From Scortum barcoo (Eukaryota; Chordata; Actinopteri; Centrarchiformes; Terapontidae): a DNA stretch of 64,000 nucleotides. A program made the translations under genes and the position numbers. The notes below the pieces were generated by a model. It saw only the letters and a list, made by a program, of their open reading frames with translations. It was not told the DNA's origin and ran no database searches. Positions 1 to 10,474 of this stretch are shown here, piece after piece. The stretch is from positions 21,362,086-21,426,085 of the forward strand of contig CM041550.1 of the NCBI GenBank assembly GCA_023238725.1, given 5' to 3'. Position 1 is the first letter of the stretch; every line of letters begins with the position of its first letter.

Positions 1-1693
1 AACTGCAACAAACAAAACTACACATTTACGTCTTAATCACTGTTCAGTTATGGATCCTCACTGACAATCATGACAGTGATCTCTAAGGTTGAAATCAGCT
101 GTGGTCAAATGAACCAAACATTCAATTTGGAGTTCTCGATAATTATCTTGTTATCACAAAAAAACAACTTAACTTTGTTATCTCGAGAAAATGACATAAT
201 TAACTTGTGATCTCCAGATAAGGGTACTGAAAACTAATTGCAAGCACAGCTGTTGTCAGCTTCCATAACTGACCTTAAATTGCAGAAGGTGAATAAATAA
301 TTGCAGCAACAAAGGATGCTTTATATTACACCTTAATGCAGAATGATATTAATCAATACCTGAATGAATCAATGAACTAAACTGCTTTTAAAATTTGCAG
401 CAGTTACAATGAAATCCAAGCCATAAAATATATTATGCTCTTATTGTCTGTGTACTGCATTCTGGCTCTTTTGCTGCCCAGTCTACTGGCTCAGTGATCT
501 GAGGCTGAAGAAGTCATTGTTGCACTTTTTGCACTCCATGCCATACAGAGACAATTATTAACACAGATAGAAATAAAACTATTTCGAATAAAATAAAACT
601 ATACGAGCAGACGTATTGGATATTTAGTTTGTTATTTCATAAAACTGTCAGTTAGTTAGCTAATGTTAAACATGAGTTAAGATTCAGTTGTTTGGTGTGG
701 ATAAATTGTCTTAAAATCACATACCAAAACATATTATAATCTAGCAAAACGGAGACACAAATGAGTGATAGTTTTAGTCTACCACCAGGAGAGGAAGTTC
801 TGCCTCACATTAGACAGCATGTTACAATATTCTGTAGATTTACATTATTTTGGGAAGCATGTGTCCTCAACCCTTCATCGAGTGATTTTATAGTTTCTAA
901 AAAATGTATATTAATAATTAATATTTCTTTCAACACTCAGTGGTATCAGTATCAGTATTGGTATCAGCAGATATCCAAATTCAGGAATGAGATCAGAACT
1001 GAAAAAGTTGATTGGCTCATCTTTAGTTGGTGACAAAAAAACAAAAACAGCCTGCATGGAATCACCTCCATAAAATAGGTTGAGTAGTTTGAGCTCCAGA
1101 TGTTCCAGACACAACAATAGTTTTCAAACACTTCTGATTTCCTTGCAGCCAGGCACTGTGTAAACAAGTCTGAGACAGCAGAAGTGCAGCATCTACTAAG
1201 AGCACACAGTGTAAATATATTCTGCATGTCAAACGTGAGCTCTTTTGCAGCCTGTGCAGACCACATCACAAAATGTTTGCTTAATAATCTTGCAATCAGT
1301 GTACCTCATCTGAGATCTATTATGCAGTTTGTGCACTCTGACATGGACATGACAAAAAAAGTCTCATGTTGGGAGCAGCACAGTAACTCTGACGTGTTCT
1401 CGTATTCTAGTCTTTGATTTTAGGAAAACGTGAGTGTGCATATTGAACTATTGTGCATACAAGTTACATAAAATGTTCTACATAACGTCGTATTGTCTCC
1501 TGTCTAATTTTGAGATTTCAGTAGCTACAGCTTCTTGTAGACTGGAGGTGAATTGAATTGAATTTATGGAGCTCAGAATCATTAAGCAGGTTATGTGGGT
1601 CCTCGCTGTCAGCACCTTTCATTATATTCTGCTGTGGAAGCTAAGCACTCTCTTATCTTCAGTCCCATTGCTTTAATCTGTGATTTCCTACAG
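1..1693. other. AT-rich non-coding sequence
   Basis: I see no gene, RNA or recognisable repeat here. The open frames are short, lack splice context, and overlap on both strands. Confidence 0.5.
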
Positions 1694-1787
1694 GGTGACT
1701 CTCTTAGCCCCGATTCTTTAGTTGGAAGCCCAAGAACAAACCGGAGAAATCTTCACTTCACAGATGTAGAGTTCATTCAGGTCACAG
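1694..1787 (+). CDS. Orphan exon-like segment of unknown gene
   Basis: A 94-nt open segment is flanked by a good acceptor (tttcctacag) and a consensus donor (gtaaag). In the phase-0 frame it reads GDSLSPDSLVGSPRT, then a stretch ending DVEFIQVTG. The codon composition looks protein-like, with Ser, Pro and Arg as in a disordered or phosphorylated linker. I do not recognise the family. No partner exon was found within the window, so the rest of the gene would lie to the left or this is chance. Inference only. Confidence 0.3.
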
Positions 1788-2912
1788 GTAAAGTATTACA
1801 TCGCTGGGCTCACAAGTGACAGAGCTCTCACAGGATCTCAGTCAGATGGAGCCTCGATTTCCAGGGTGTGATTCACAGTTATCTTCTTGGGCTGGGACTG
1901 CCCCGTACAGAGGTTGGACTTACGTGCCACCGAGTCTCATTGGCCAGTTATCTCTGACGTGAACAGGCCACTGTTCACGTGAACTTACTGAAATGTGGTA
2001 TGAAACCATGAGAGTGTGTTGTCCTTGAGGCGTGTATGTATCACAACAAACCTAACTAACAGATAAAAGAAGAGTTTGTGGGTACATCTGATTCCTGCTC
2101 ATCAAGTTGAGGGTCACACTGTTCTGATTAACTGAAAACAACTAAAGGTTACATGAGTTCAGTGGAAAAGTACAAATGTAAAATGAACAGAATATAAAGT
2201 GCGAATCTAAAGTGAACGGAGTAAGTGTAGATATATAATAAACCAAGTAAAAGTGTAAATGTAAAAAGAACCAAGTAAAAGCCAATTTTAACAACTCAAA
2301 GCATGTTTTTCTCATGTTTGTCTTTTGAAGGCAAAAGAAACTCATTACCTCAGCACTGTTCCCATGCCAACCACAAAACATCATTTTACTGCCATGGTCA
2401 GAGAAAGACATGATGCTCAAACAGTTGGTCTGTACTAAACTGTGAAAAGTCCTAAGGAAAGCTTGTGGTCTGGTCATGGTTTAATACTGAAAATGTTTAC
2501 TTGGCATGACACAGTGTTTTCAGTATTTTACCAAAACGATAACCTCTCCTTCATAAAGGATTTATATGGGACAACATGGTGGACATGGGACATGATCCTT
2601 AGTCCCTGATGTCAAAGCCCTGTGCTTTTTTTTAACCAACCATCTGCCTCATCCTCTCTGTGCTGTAAATATTCGCACATTATCCGGCCAACGATCACAC
2701 TAGCAAAGCAAATTAATTGTGTAAAAATGCAGAATGTTTATGAAGCATATTAAAATAATCTACACCGCCACAGAGAAAACTCGTGTTGTGTGACATGAAA
2801 AATGCCAGGTTTTCACCACACATTGTGGCTTTTCTTTACAGGAGGAGCCAGGCTATCACGTGTTTTCCTCTCATTGCATCAGATGAAAGTGTTCCTGGAC
2901 ATAAGAGAAAAT
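1788..2912. other. Non-coding flank of the Polinton
   Basis: No convincing coding, RNA or repeat feature was seen. The element boundary is at the AGGGGGACA terminus that follows. Confidence 0.45.
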
Positions 2913-3413
2913 AGGGGGACACCTTCCATCAAACCTGACTTGACAGGTCCCCTTTGACCCCTAGGTCATAAATCAAGCTTGACAGGTTAGCGAGATCATT
3001 AGCGAGACCCCGGTCATCGTCTACCATGCCTCGCCCGGTATCACCGGCGCTCCTAAGAAGAGAATGCTCTATGTGTGTCGGCTCCCTCAAAATTTTTTCT
3101 ACATCTGTGGTAAAGCAATAAAGGTTTCATACAATCATTCCCACCAACATGATCCTGGTAAATTTGAAAGAGAAATCCTGCTCCAAACCTTCAGCATCTT
3201 CGTAGTTTAGGTGTTATACAAGACCCTGTCCAGTCTTTCATCCTCACCTAAAGAAGTCACAACTTCAAAGAGAAAACACACACATGCAGCTCCCTCAAAA
3301 AAACTTTCTACATCTGTGCTAAAGCAATATAGGTTTCATACAATGACTCATGATTCCCATCAACATGATTCTGGTAGAGTGCATAGAGCACACACACACA
3401 CGCGCGCACGCAT

Positions 3414-3455
<42 letters not shown>

Positions 3456-3770
3456 CCTCCAAACTTTCTGTTTCTGTGGTAAAGCAATATAGGTTTCATA
3501 CAGTCATTGCCATTATCATGATCCTGTTAGATTACAAAGAGAAACCCCCTCCAAACATTCAGAATCAGTGCAGTTACGGTGTTAGACAAGGCCCTGTCCA
3601 GTCTGTCATCACCACCAAAGTGAAGCCACGAGACTGCAGAAGAGAAAAGAGACACACAGACCCCTTATCAAACTTTCTGTATCTGTAGTAACGCAATATA
3701 GTTTTCTTACAGTCATTGCCGTTAACATGATCCTGGTAGAATGCAAAGAGAAAACATACATTTATAACCT
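2913..3770 (+). repeat. Left terminal inverted repeat of the Polinton, with internal subrepeats
   Basis: The outer about 150 bases match the right end in inverted orientation, including a block near 3030-3080 (cggcgctcctaagaagag). The inner part holds four related units at about 3089, 3298, 3459 and 3668. Each contains a thymine-rich TTTCT, then taaagcaatataggtttc and a conserved aacatgatcctggta. Unit spacing is about 160-210 bases, and an AC microsatellite lies within the second unit. Confidence 0.8.
3389..3451. repeat. AC/GC microsatellite in left TIR
   Basis: A CA repeat interrupted by CGCGCGCACGCATGCG. Alternating purine-pyrimidine sequence. Open frames across it (poly His-Thr) are artefacts. 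Confidence 0.9.
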
Positions 3771-3856
3771 ATGCAAATGCAGCAACGCTTAAAAACCCAC
3801 GGCTCGGGTGTAGAGACACAGGAGCAAACCAGGAGAGAAGGACCGAAAGAAGAACA

Positions 3857-4471
3857 TGAGCAACTTTAATAACCCATCACCAACTATTCCACCAATGCAT
3901 TTTAATATAATAATTTTGCCTTCTATATTTTATTTAAACAGTATTGTATGGTATGCGAGAATTCATTCAGCAACGTGAGCCTTGTTTTTCTCTTTCATTT
4001 AAAGTGACGGCTGGTGAATTTGAAAATATCAGCTTGACACAGATGATGGATATCGGTGAGCATTTTTTCAAAGACGCCGCATAAATCACAGATTTCCGTG
4101 CAAAATGCGCGCAATATGCGGGGCTTGCATGATTTCATAATCCTCCGCATTTTCATTTGCAAAAAAGTCACATATATCTTCGCAGAAAGTTGAAAAATGT
4201 TGCGTTTACTTCACACAAGAGCAGCCATTTTCCTCCTGTTGCCTTGGGAACGTTATGAAGTGACGTCATCGGAAAGCTGCAAACCCCGCGAAGAAGACAT
4301 GATGACGTCAGCAAATCAGTCTCATTTGTATGTATTTGTATGTATGTATACGTATGTATGTATGTATATCCAGGTGAGAGGTTGATACTTATTTATTGTT
4401 TTTTTTTCTTTTTACAGGCATAGCATCCAACCTCATAGTAGAGAAGGACCCTTCCGGCCAGACATCACAGT
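3857..4471 (+). CDS. Possible spliced gene inside the Polinton, left half (unknown)
   Basis: A chain of short segments has good splice signals: a start at 3857 (MSNFNNPSPT), a segment from about 3951 (YCMVCENSFSN, then gtgagc), one after tttcatttaaag near 4003 (TAGEFENISLTQMMDI, then gtgagc), and one after tttttacag near 4420 (ASNLIVEKDPSGQTSQ, then taagca). Further exon-like pieces lie past the Tc1 insertion at 6211-6340 and from 6487. The family is not recognised. It could be a captured host-like gene or a Polinton accessory gene. Exon joining is my inference and was not tested. Confidence 0.3.
4261..4310. promoter_or_regulatory. Pair of perfect CRE palindromes
   Basis: The octamer TGACGTCA occurs at 4261-4268 and again at 4303-4310. 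This is the known CREB/ATF binding site. The pair sits in a GC-richer patch inside an AT-rich element. It may be a subterminal promoter of the Polinton, or part of another inserted repeat. Function is inferred only. Confidence 0.4.
4331..4370. repeat. TATG-rich microsatellite
   Basis: Imperfect tgtatg/tatgta repeats follow the second CRE. Confidence 0.6.
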
Positions 4472-4525
4472 AAGCATCTTGGCTGAAAAGTGTTTTAGGT
4501 ATATGAAAAAGATAGTAAGCACATA

Positions 4526-6167
4526 CAGTCAGGTCCATAAATACTGGGACATCGACACAATTCTCATCTTTTGGGCTCTATAAACCACAACAATGGATTT
4601 GAAATATACCGAACACGATGTGCTTTAACTGCAGACTTTCAGCTTTAATTTGAGGGTATTTACATCCAAATCAGGTGAACGGTGTAGGAATTACAACAGT
4701 TTCTATATGTGTCTCCCACTTTTTAAGGGACCAAAAGTAATGGGTCAAACTAAACAATCATAAATCAAACTTTCACTTTTTAATACTTGGTTACAAATCC
4801 TTTGCAGTCAATTACAGCCTGAAGTGTGGAACGCATAGACATCATCAGACCAGATGCTGGGTTTCATCTCTGGTGATGCTCTGCCAGGCCTCTACTGCAA
4901 CTGTCTTCAGTTCCTGCTTGTTCTTGGGGCATTTTCCCTTCAGTTTCGTCTTCAGCAAGTGAAATGCATGCTCAATCGGATACAGGTCAGGTGATTAACT
5001 TTGGCCATTGCGTAATAACATTCCACGTATTTGCCTTAAAAAACGCTTTGGTTGCTTTCGCAGTATGCTTCAGGTCATTGTCTCTGCACTGTAAAGCGCC
5101 GTCCAATGAGTTCTGAAGCATTTGACTCAATATGAGCAGACAATATTGCCCAGAACTCATCCTGCTGCTTTTGTCAGCAGTCACATTATCAATAAATACA
5201 AGGGAACCAGTTCCATTGGCAGCCATACATGCCCACGCCATGACACTTACCACCACCATGCTTCACTGATGAGGTGGTATGTTTTGGATCCTTGAGCAGT
5301 TCCTTTCCTTCTCCATACTCTTCTCTTCCCATCACTCTGGTACAAGTTGATCTTTGTCTCATCTGTCCATAGGATGTTGTTCCAGAACTGTAAAGGCTTT
5401 TTTAGATGTTGTTTGGCAAACTCTAATCTCGTCTTCCTGTTTTTGAGGCTCACCAGTGGTTTACATCTTGTGGTGAATTCTCTGTATTCACTCTGGTGAA
5501 GTCTTCTCTTGATTGACACACATACACCTACCTCCTGGAGAGTGTTCTTGATCTGGCTGACTGTTGCGAAGGGGTTTGTTCTTCACCAGGGAAAGAATTC
5601 TTCTGTCATCCACCACAGTTGTTTTCCATGGTCTTCTGGGCCTTTTGGTGTTGCTGAGCTCACCGGTGCGTTCTTTCTTTTTAAGGATGTTCCAAACAGT
5701 TGATTTGGCCACACCTAATGTTTTTGCTATCTCTCTGATGGGTTTGTTTTGATTTTTCAGCCTAATGATGGCTTGCTTCACTGATAGTGACAGCTCTTTG
5801 GATCTCATATTGAGAGTTGACAGCAACAGATTCCAAATGCAAATGTCACACCTGGAATCAACTCCAGACCTTTTACCTGCTTAATTGATGATGAAATAAC
5901 GAGGGATTAGCCCACACCTGTCCATGAAATAGCTTTTGAGTCGATTGTCCCATTACTTTTGGTCCCTTAAAAAGTGGGAGACACATATAGAAACTGTTGT
6001 AATTCCTACACCGTTCACCTGATTTGGATGTAAATACCCTCAAATTAAAGCTGAAAGTCTGCAGTTAAAGCACATCTTGTTCGTTTCATTTCAAATCCAT
6101 TGTTGTGGTGTATAGAGCCCAAAAGATGAGAATTGTGTCGATGTCCCAATATTTATGGACCTGACTG
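4526..6167 (-). mobile_element. Tc1/mariner transposon nested in the Polinton
   Basis: The element is 1642 bp and starts and ends CAGTCAGGTCCATAAATA in inverted orientation. Its terminal inverted repeats are about 210 bp (4526-4740 and 5955-6167) and it is flanked by the TA dinucleotide at 4524-4525 and 6168-6169, as Tc1 elements are. It carries a transposase on the minus strand. The two TIRs differ at only a few positions, so this insertion looks younger than the host Polinton. It lies between two exon-like pieces of the Polinton's left half. Confidence 0.95.
4780..5826 (-). pseudogene. Tc1-like transposase, frameshifted
   Basis: Cut-and-paste transposase that would act in the nucleus on the flanking TIRs. 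Reading on the minus strand from 5826: an N-terminal helix-turn-helix region (KELSLSVKQAIIRLKN; GVAKSTVWNILKK), a basic linker, then the DDE catalytic domain. Visible motifs are WTDETKINLYQ (first Asp), CRDNDLKHTAK (second Asp) and YPIEHAF (Glu), and the C-terminus is GFVTKY followed by a stop at 4780-4782. Total span is about 349 codons, normal for Tc1. The frame is broken near 5490-5520 and again around 4990-5260, so no intact transposase is made. Confidence 0.9.
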
Positions 6168-6210
6168 TATATAAATTATATTAATTACATTACAACTTTG
6201 TCTTATCCAG

Positions 6211-6340
6211 GGGACGATCCAGCGCCTTCTCATCCAGATTCTCACCCGTCGACCAACAACAACAACAAAAGAGTGAATTTCATCCTAGAAACACTCCGGA
6301 ACCTCTCCTCTTCTATTTTTGCTCTTCTCAGAGATTTAGT
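6211..6340 (+). other. Exon-like piece right of the Tc1 insertion
   Basis: Flanked by acceptor tcttatccag and donor gtaagt. It encodes a Pro/His/Asn-rich stretch (SHPDSHPSTNNNNK) followed by a helical segment (RVNFILETLRNL). It may continue the spliced gene from 3857-4471 now split by the Tc1. Unknown family. Confidence 0.3.
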
Positions 6341-6692
6341 GTAAGTGTTATTTCTGTGAATTGTAAAACAGTGTGACATCTTAATATGGCTACTGTGAGG
6401 TTTTCAGATGATGATGAAATAAATCCTATCACTTATCCCCCCCCCCAATTTAGCCTCCCTCGAATGACACACAATTCCTGCTGCAGAGTTATTTGTGGAA
6501 CAATTAAACGCCATTCACTGCATCCCGCCGATAGATTCAGCCCCAAACGTACGTGAAAACATCCTACCCTCCAACATGTCCGATGTCTCCACTCAAAACC
6601 AGAAAAATAAACGGTGCTGCGCGTCAAGGGGATCACACAGACACACCAATGCAGCGAGCTCATCAAGTTTGACAGCGTCAAGGAGCTGGTAG

Positions 6693-6935
6693 ATGGGTAT
6701 CTCAGGCGGTTCTCACGATGAAGCAATTGAAAGCCCTCAACACGTCATCAAATACAATAAGAAGGGGTTCTGTCTGAAAAACGCAGCATTTAACAAAAAA
6801 TTCAGAGTGGTGTACAACAAGAAGCGTCTCTTTAGCGACGGCACAACTCCTGCTATTAAAGGGGAGAAAAGGAAGAGGGGAGAAGAGAGCACAGAGGCAA
6901 TTATGTTTGACCCTAAATTCAGCCCACCCTTTTAA
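6693..6935 (+). pseudogene. Small basic Polinton-associated open frame
   Basis: An open frame of 80 codons directly precedes the ATPase remnant, ending 3 bases before its ATG. It is rich in Lys and Arg (FNKKFRVVYNKKRLFSDGT). A frame change just upstream suggests it is the tail of a longer broken gene. Its position beside the ATPase suggests a virion or core protein, but I do not recognise a specific family. Confidence 0.35.
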
Positions 6936-6938
6936 CGT

Positions 6939-7452
6939 ATGATTGTTGGTCCCAGTGGGTGTGGTGGAAAAACTTACTTTGTAAAAAGTATATTAGAAAA
7001 TGCTTATCACACTTTAGGAAATGTACCTGATAACATTGTATGGATTTATACATCTTTTCAACCTATGTACACTGAGATGCAGAAATTGAATAAAATTTAA
7101 TTTATTAAAGGATTGCCTGATTCCTTTGATGATGCATATCTGTTTCGGCCTGGAAAAAACCCTTTTGATCATACTGGACTATGTTTTTTTTCCAAGCCTC
7201 AGAGCATCCGGAAGTGGTAAGGTACAAATTTTTACACAGTACAGGTACAGGCATCATAGAAATATATGAGCGTCTTCCTGCTGACCCAAAATGTATTTCA
7301 AATCTACCCTTCTCAGAAAACCTTTTTTATGAAAAGTTTTGATGATGCTATCAAAGACCCTTGTGGGTATTTAATCACCCTCCTGCCCAGAAAACTACAG
7401 ACTGAGGACAGGTCTACTACCAGGCCAGTGGCCCGCCGTTTATCTCCCGAAA
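6939..7452 (+). pseudogene. Polinton/adintovirus packaging-type ATPase, broken
   Basis: The Walker A motif GPSGCGKT lies a few residues after the ATG, as in FtsK/HerA-type packaging ATPases of Polintons and adintoviruses. Downstream are a segment resembling the Walker B region, the conserved block FLLTQNVFQ (sensor-like) from about 7266, and a C-terminal block with QKTFFMKSFDDA. A stop follows at about 7099 and the frame shifts around 7180-7260. In an intact element this enzyme would drive DNA into the capsid. Here it is not expressible as one protein. Confidence 0.75.
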
Positions 7453-7467
7453 TCGCGGTAATTCACC

Positions 7468-7790
7468 ATGTCTTCCCTGATAAAAAGGAACGCCCCCTAC
7501 TGCATGCAGCTCTTTACTGAGCCAGCCATGCCTCTGAAACAGCGAGACATTCTCCCCCATTGTTCCCCAGACTTTCTTCAGGCTTTCTGCGAGATTGCTT
7601 TAAGTGTTTTAAAAGGAAACATTCCTCTCTCCTCTGCTCAATACAAAAAGCTGAAAAGGCACAGAAATGTAATCAAACTGCTGGTCGATTTAAAAAGGCA
7701 GCTGTAAAACACAAACGTCAGGCTTTGAAACAATCGGAGGGGGTTCATCCTTCCTCTTTTGTCAGCCATCTCTGAAACCTTCTGGGAGGA
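7468..7790 (+). pseudogene. pX-like small core protein remnant of the Polinton
   Basis: Open from ATG at 7468 (MSSLIKRNAPYCM) for 79 codons, then a frame change. It has a Cys/Leu helical middle (LQAFCEIALSVLKGNIPLS) and a basic stretch of Lys/Arg, followed in another frame by a Gly-hydrophobic tail near 7738-7770. Small proteins with the pattern helical LKGN..LS, basic, then GGF-hydrophobic tail follow the ATPase in adintovirus-like elements and have been compared with adenovirus pX. The family call rests on this pattern and the position. Confidence 0.6.
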
Positions 7791-7800
7791 ATCATCAGAA

Positions 7801-8100
7801 AATAAGATGTCTCAGAAAATGTTTCTTGTCTCACCGCATCAACTCATCAACCAACCGTCTGACTCAACCGGAGTCCTCCATCAGACGGACAGCCGAAGAC
7901 GATTTGGATCAAAGCATGAGAAAGATATTAAACAAACCAGGATTGAGTTCTTGTGAAAAAATTAAAAAGTACAATGCTCTGCTGCAGAGATATCTGTTGC
8001 TCATGAAGCAAGGTCAAAAGGAGGAGGAGCAAGAAGTAGAAGAAAAAGAAGAAGAAGAAAAAGGTGCTGCGTTTTCCCCTACGCTGACACCCAGCTCCGG
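7801..8100 (+). pseudogene. Third plus-strand Polinton frame, minor virion-like protein
   Basis: Two overlapping frames cover one former gene. The first part reads QKMFLVSPHQL; the second has AEDDLDQSMRKILNK and a helix ending YLLLMKQGQKEEE followed by a long Glu/Lys run. The same order (ATPase, pX-like, this protein) recurs in invertebrate and fish elements as I know them. Its function is unknown. A single frameshift near 7840 separates the halves. Confidence 0.5.
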
Positions 8101-8107
8101 GCGTAGA

Positions 8108-8406
8108 TTATCTTTTTTTCCCACCTGGATGAAATTTTGGGTGTGTAAAAAAATAATTGTATATGTATATGATATGAGTTTGTATATGTATATGAGTTTT
8201 TTTCTTTTTTTTTAGTACACAGTGACAATCTTTAAACATTTGTAAGATGCAGGTTCCATGTTGAATGCTGCTGGAACTATGATTTCTAATACATCTTTGT
8301 TGATATTTACGAACAAATTGGGTAACAAGGGCATCATTTTCTGCCTCATTCTCCTGATACAAAGACAACACTTGTTCCAAAGATAACCCGCATAATCTCT
8401 ATGCAT
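8108..8406 (-). pseudogene. Uncharacterised minus-strand frame in Polinton
   Basis: An open minus-strand stretch with EQVLSLYQENEAENDALV followed by a basic helix (RKYQQRCIRNH). It is plausibly coding because it is helical and free of low complexity. It lies at the convergent junction between plus- and minus-strand element genes. No family was recognised. Confidence 0.3.
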
Positions 8407-8789
8407 GCTCTAACAAAGATAATACAGCATGCAATGACACGCACACCGCTGACCACACGCCAGTTAAAGAGTGTCTTGAAGCTGTCGATTGTGGTAGAAT
8501 ATGCAACGAGAGAGACGTTGCAGAAACTCCAAGATGTCGGCGGGGTAGGGGTCATAGTCCAGAGAGAAGAGTCAAAAAAGGTGGCCGCGTCTTCTTCCAA
8601 AGGCAAGGCAAGCCAATGCTGGCCGGGCAGATGAGCCGGATGGGTGTTGATGATAAAATAAGCGGGAGGGTTGAAGGAGCGCTTCAGAAAGCAAAGTTGA
8701 TCTGAAGCCCATACGCCTCAAAACGCGTCTCCCAACAGATGATGCAAAAGACTTTCCAACTGATGACTGTTCTTTTTTTTTTTTTTCAA

Positions 8790-9400
8790 TCAGTAGTAAT
8801 CCACCAGCACTTGCTTTGCTTCTTTGAGTTCACTTTGAGAATCGAAGAATAACAGGCGTACACCACGAGTGTGGTGGTGTGGAGGAGGGGCTGTCTGAAT
8901 CTCATTTCCAGTCTTAAATTTCCGGTGGAGGTGGGGGACAGAATCACTGTCTTCACACGGCTCAAAATTGAACACAAACAGGGAGTGCCCCTCGTTAAAT
9001 TCTTTAATTTATACTCAGGGGCAGGTCTTTCAGGTGTCTGCCTGTGGCGATGAACATGTTGTAAAACTCTCTGACCAAAATCCCCTGCCCATATTGAAGA
9101 AGCTGAAAAGCTTTGGCCGGAACCTGCCTGCTGTGTCCTGGCAGAGGGATAGGTATTCCACGTCGTTGTGGATGAAATTGAAGGGCGAGAGTGAAGGAGT
9201 TTATTGTTCCAGCTGTGTCTTTGCAAAAGAGCCCCGCACTAAATTGACTCTTGAGAGTATCTTCGGAGAAGTTGAGAAGGGTTTCAATCGTATAGCTCAG
9301 TAAGGGTGAGTGGCACTAGATTGGGAAATCAGTCGATCCCCCAGGGTGATGACGTCGCACTGACTGAACATTGTATTGAGCAGGTAATTGATCAGGGAGA
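8790..9400 (-). pseudogene. Double-jelly-roll capsid-like (F54H12.2-type) protein remnant
   Basis: Reading the minus strand from about 9400: CDVITLGDRLISQS, then TIETLLNFSEDTLKSQFS and FCKDTAG, then a jump to FYNMFIATGRH, LSINLKEFNEGHSLFVFNF, and the C-terminus ending QVLVDYY at 8790. These blocks match the conserved order of F54H12.2-like proteins, which are taken as the capsid protein of Polinton/adintovirus-like elements. Roughly half of the usual length of over 400 residues is missing from the middle, and frames shift several times. Not functional. Confidence 0.65.
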
Positions 9401-9568
9401 CGGCCCGCCAGGTCTCTTCTTGCGAGGTTGCCTGCGGTTATGAGGGAGTCGATCCCCCGGAGGTCTCTTTCTCTGCCTGCGCAAAAGGACCATAATCCCT
9501 CCAGATTCCTCCTGCTGGGATGGACCGGCTATTCTCCCCACTGCTTCTTTCACAACATCTGAGACGAT

Positions 9569-9668
9569 GTTCAATATCAAATTTATTTATTTAAAGCCCA
9601 AAATCACAAACATCGTTTGCCTCGGAGGGCTTTACAATCTGTACAGTTGTGACATCCTCTGTCCTTAG
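9569..9668. repeat. Dispersed teleost repeat inserted between capsid and integrase
   Basis: The segment with caaatttatttatttaaag, then ggagggctttacaatctg and gacatcctctgtccttag, is a composition I associate with common fish interspersed repeats. It interrupts the Polinton between its two minus-strand genes. The family is not named. Confidence 0.5.
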
Positions 9669-10323
9669 GGTTGTAGCTACGAACAAAATCTTGCAACACA
9701 TCGAGGTATTGTCTGGTGTTTGCCGTAAAATATCTCCACATTCTAGTCTTTAGGGTACAGGTTAAATCTTTCTATCACAGAGGCTTTGAAGATCGCTGGC
9801 CGTGGAGAAATGGACGATGCCTTGTTTTTTCATCATAGCCTCAAAAGTCTTGTTGAAAAATTCTTTACTGGCGTCTGTTTGTAGCTTTTCAGGGATCTGA
9901 CTGATCTGACAGATGGATTCAAAAGCCCTCACCACCTTGGCGGCAGATTTTTTGAAAACTTATTAAATAATTAAACCCACCATTATGTTCTGCCAAGGCT
10001 TGCATATCGCAAAGATCAGCTTGGAATTGGTTTAAAGGTCAAGGGACAAAAACTCTGTTTCTGATAAAATGCGTTCTGGCCGGTTTATGTAAGGTGTAGG
10101 TGTCTTGCATGGATAAAAAATCCTTAACGTTTTCAAGCAAGCTTGAGTTTTTCCCCATTTCATTTTGCACAGCCTGACAGAATCGATTGACTCCTCCAAA
10201 ACTCCCCGGACGGACAGGGTTGTAATACACTCTTTTCATCACCCACTTCTCCGTCATCCTGCCTAGCGTGGAGTCTCTGGTTTTACTGACAAAAACAGGA
10301 CTGAGGATGGCTTTTATATACAA
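9640..10323 (-). pseudogene. Retroviral-type integrase of the Polinton, broken
   Basis: From 10323 downward: SFGGVNRFCQAVQNEMGK and FLSMQDTYTLHK (N-terminal zinc-type region as in Maverick integrases), then the DDE core. The first Asp lies in the block near 10005-10020 (DLCDMQ), the second in LQTDASKEFFN near 9880-9900, and the Glu in SVIERFN near 9765-9780. A segment between the first and second Asp is deleted, and stops and frameshifts follow. In a live element it would insert the linear DNA into the host genome. The nearby C-terminal remnant runs into the inserted repeat. Confidence 0.75.
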
Positions 10324-10474
10324 TGATTTTAATAATGATTTTTCTTTTCAAAAAGCATACAGGTTAAAAATAAGAAGCAAAAGAATATGTCAAAAATAGT
10401 ACGAGTAAATGAATATCATCATCATCAAAAATAGTAAGAATATCATCATGAAAACATCAAAAATAGTAAAAATA

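Noticed and set aside
3211..3688. His-Thr repeat frames
   Set aside because: Translations of the AC microsatellite inside the Polinton TIR.
8041..8090. Glu/Lys run as a nuclear targeting or DNA-binding domain
   Set aside because: Low-complexity and in a decayed element; no basis for assigning a function.
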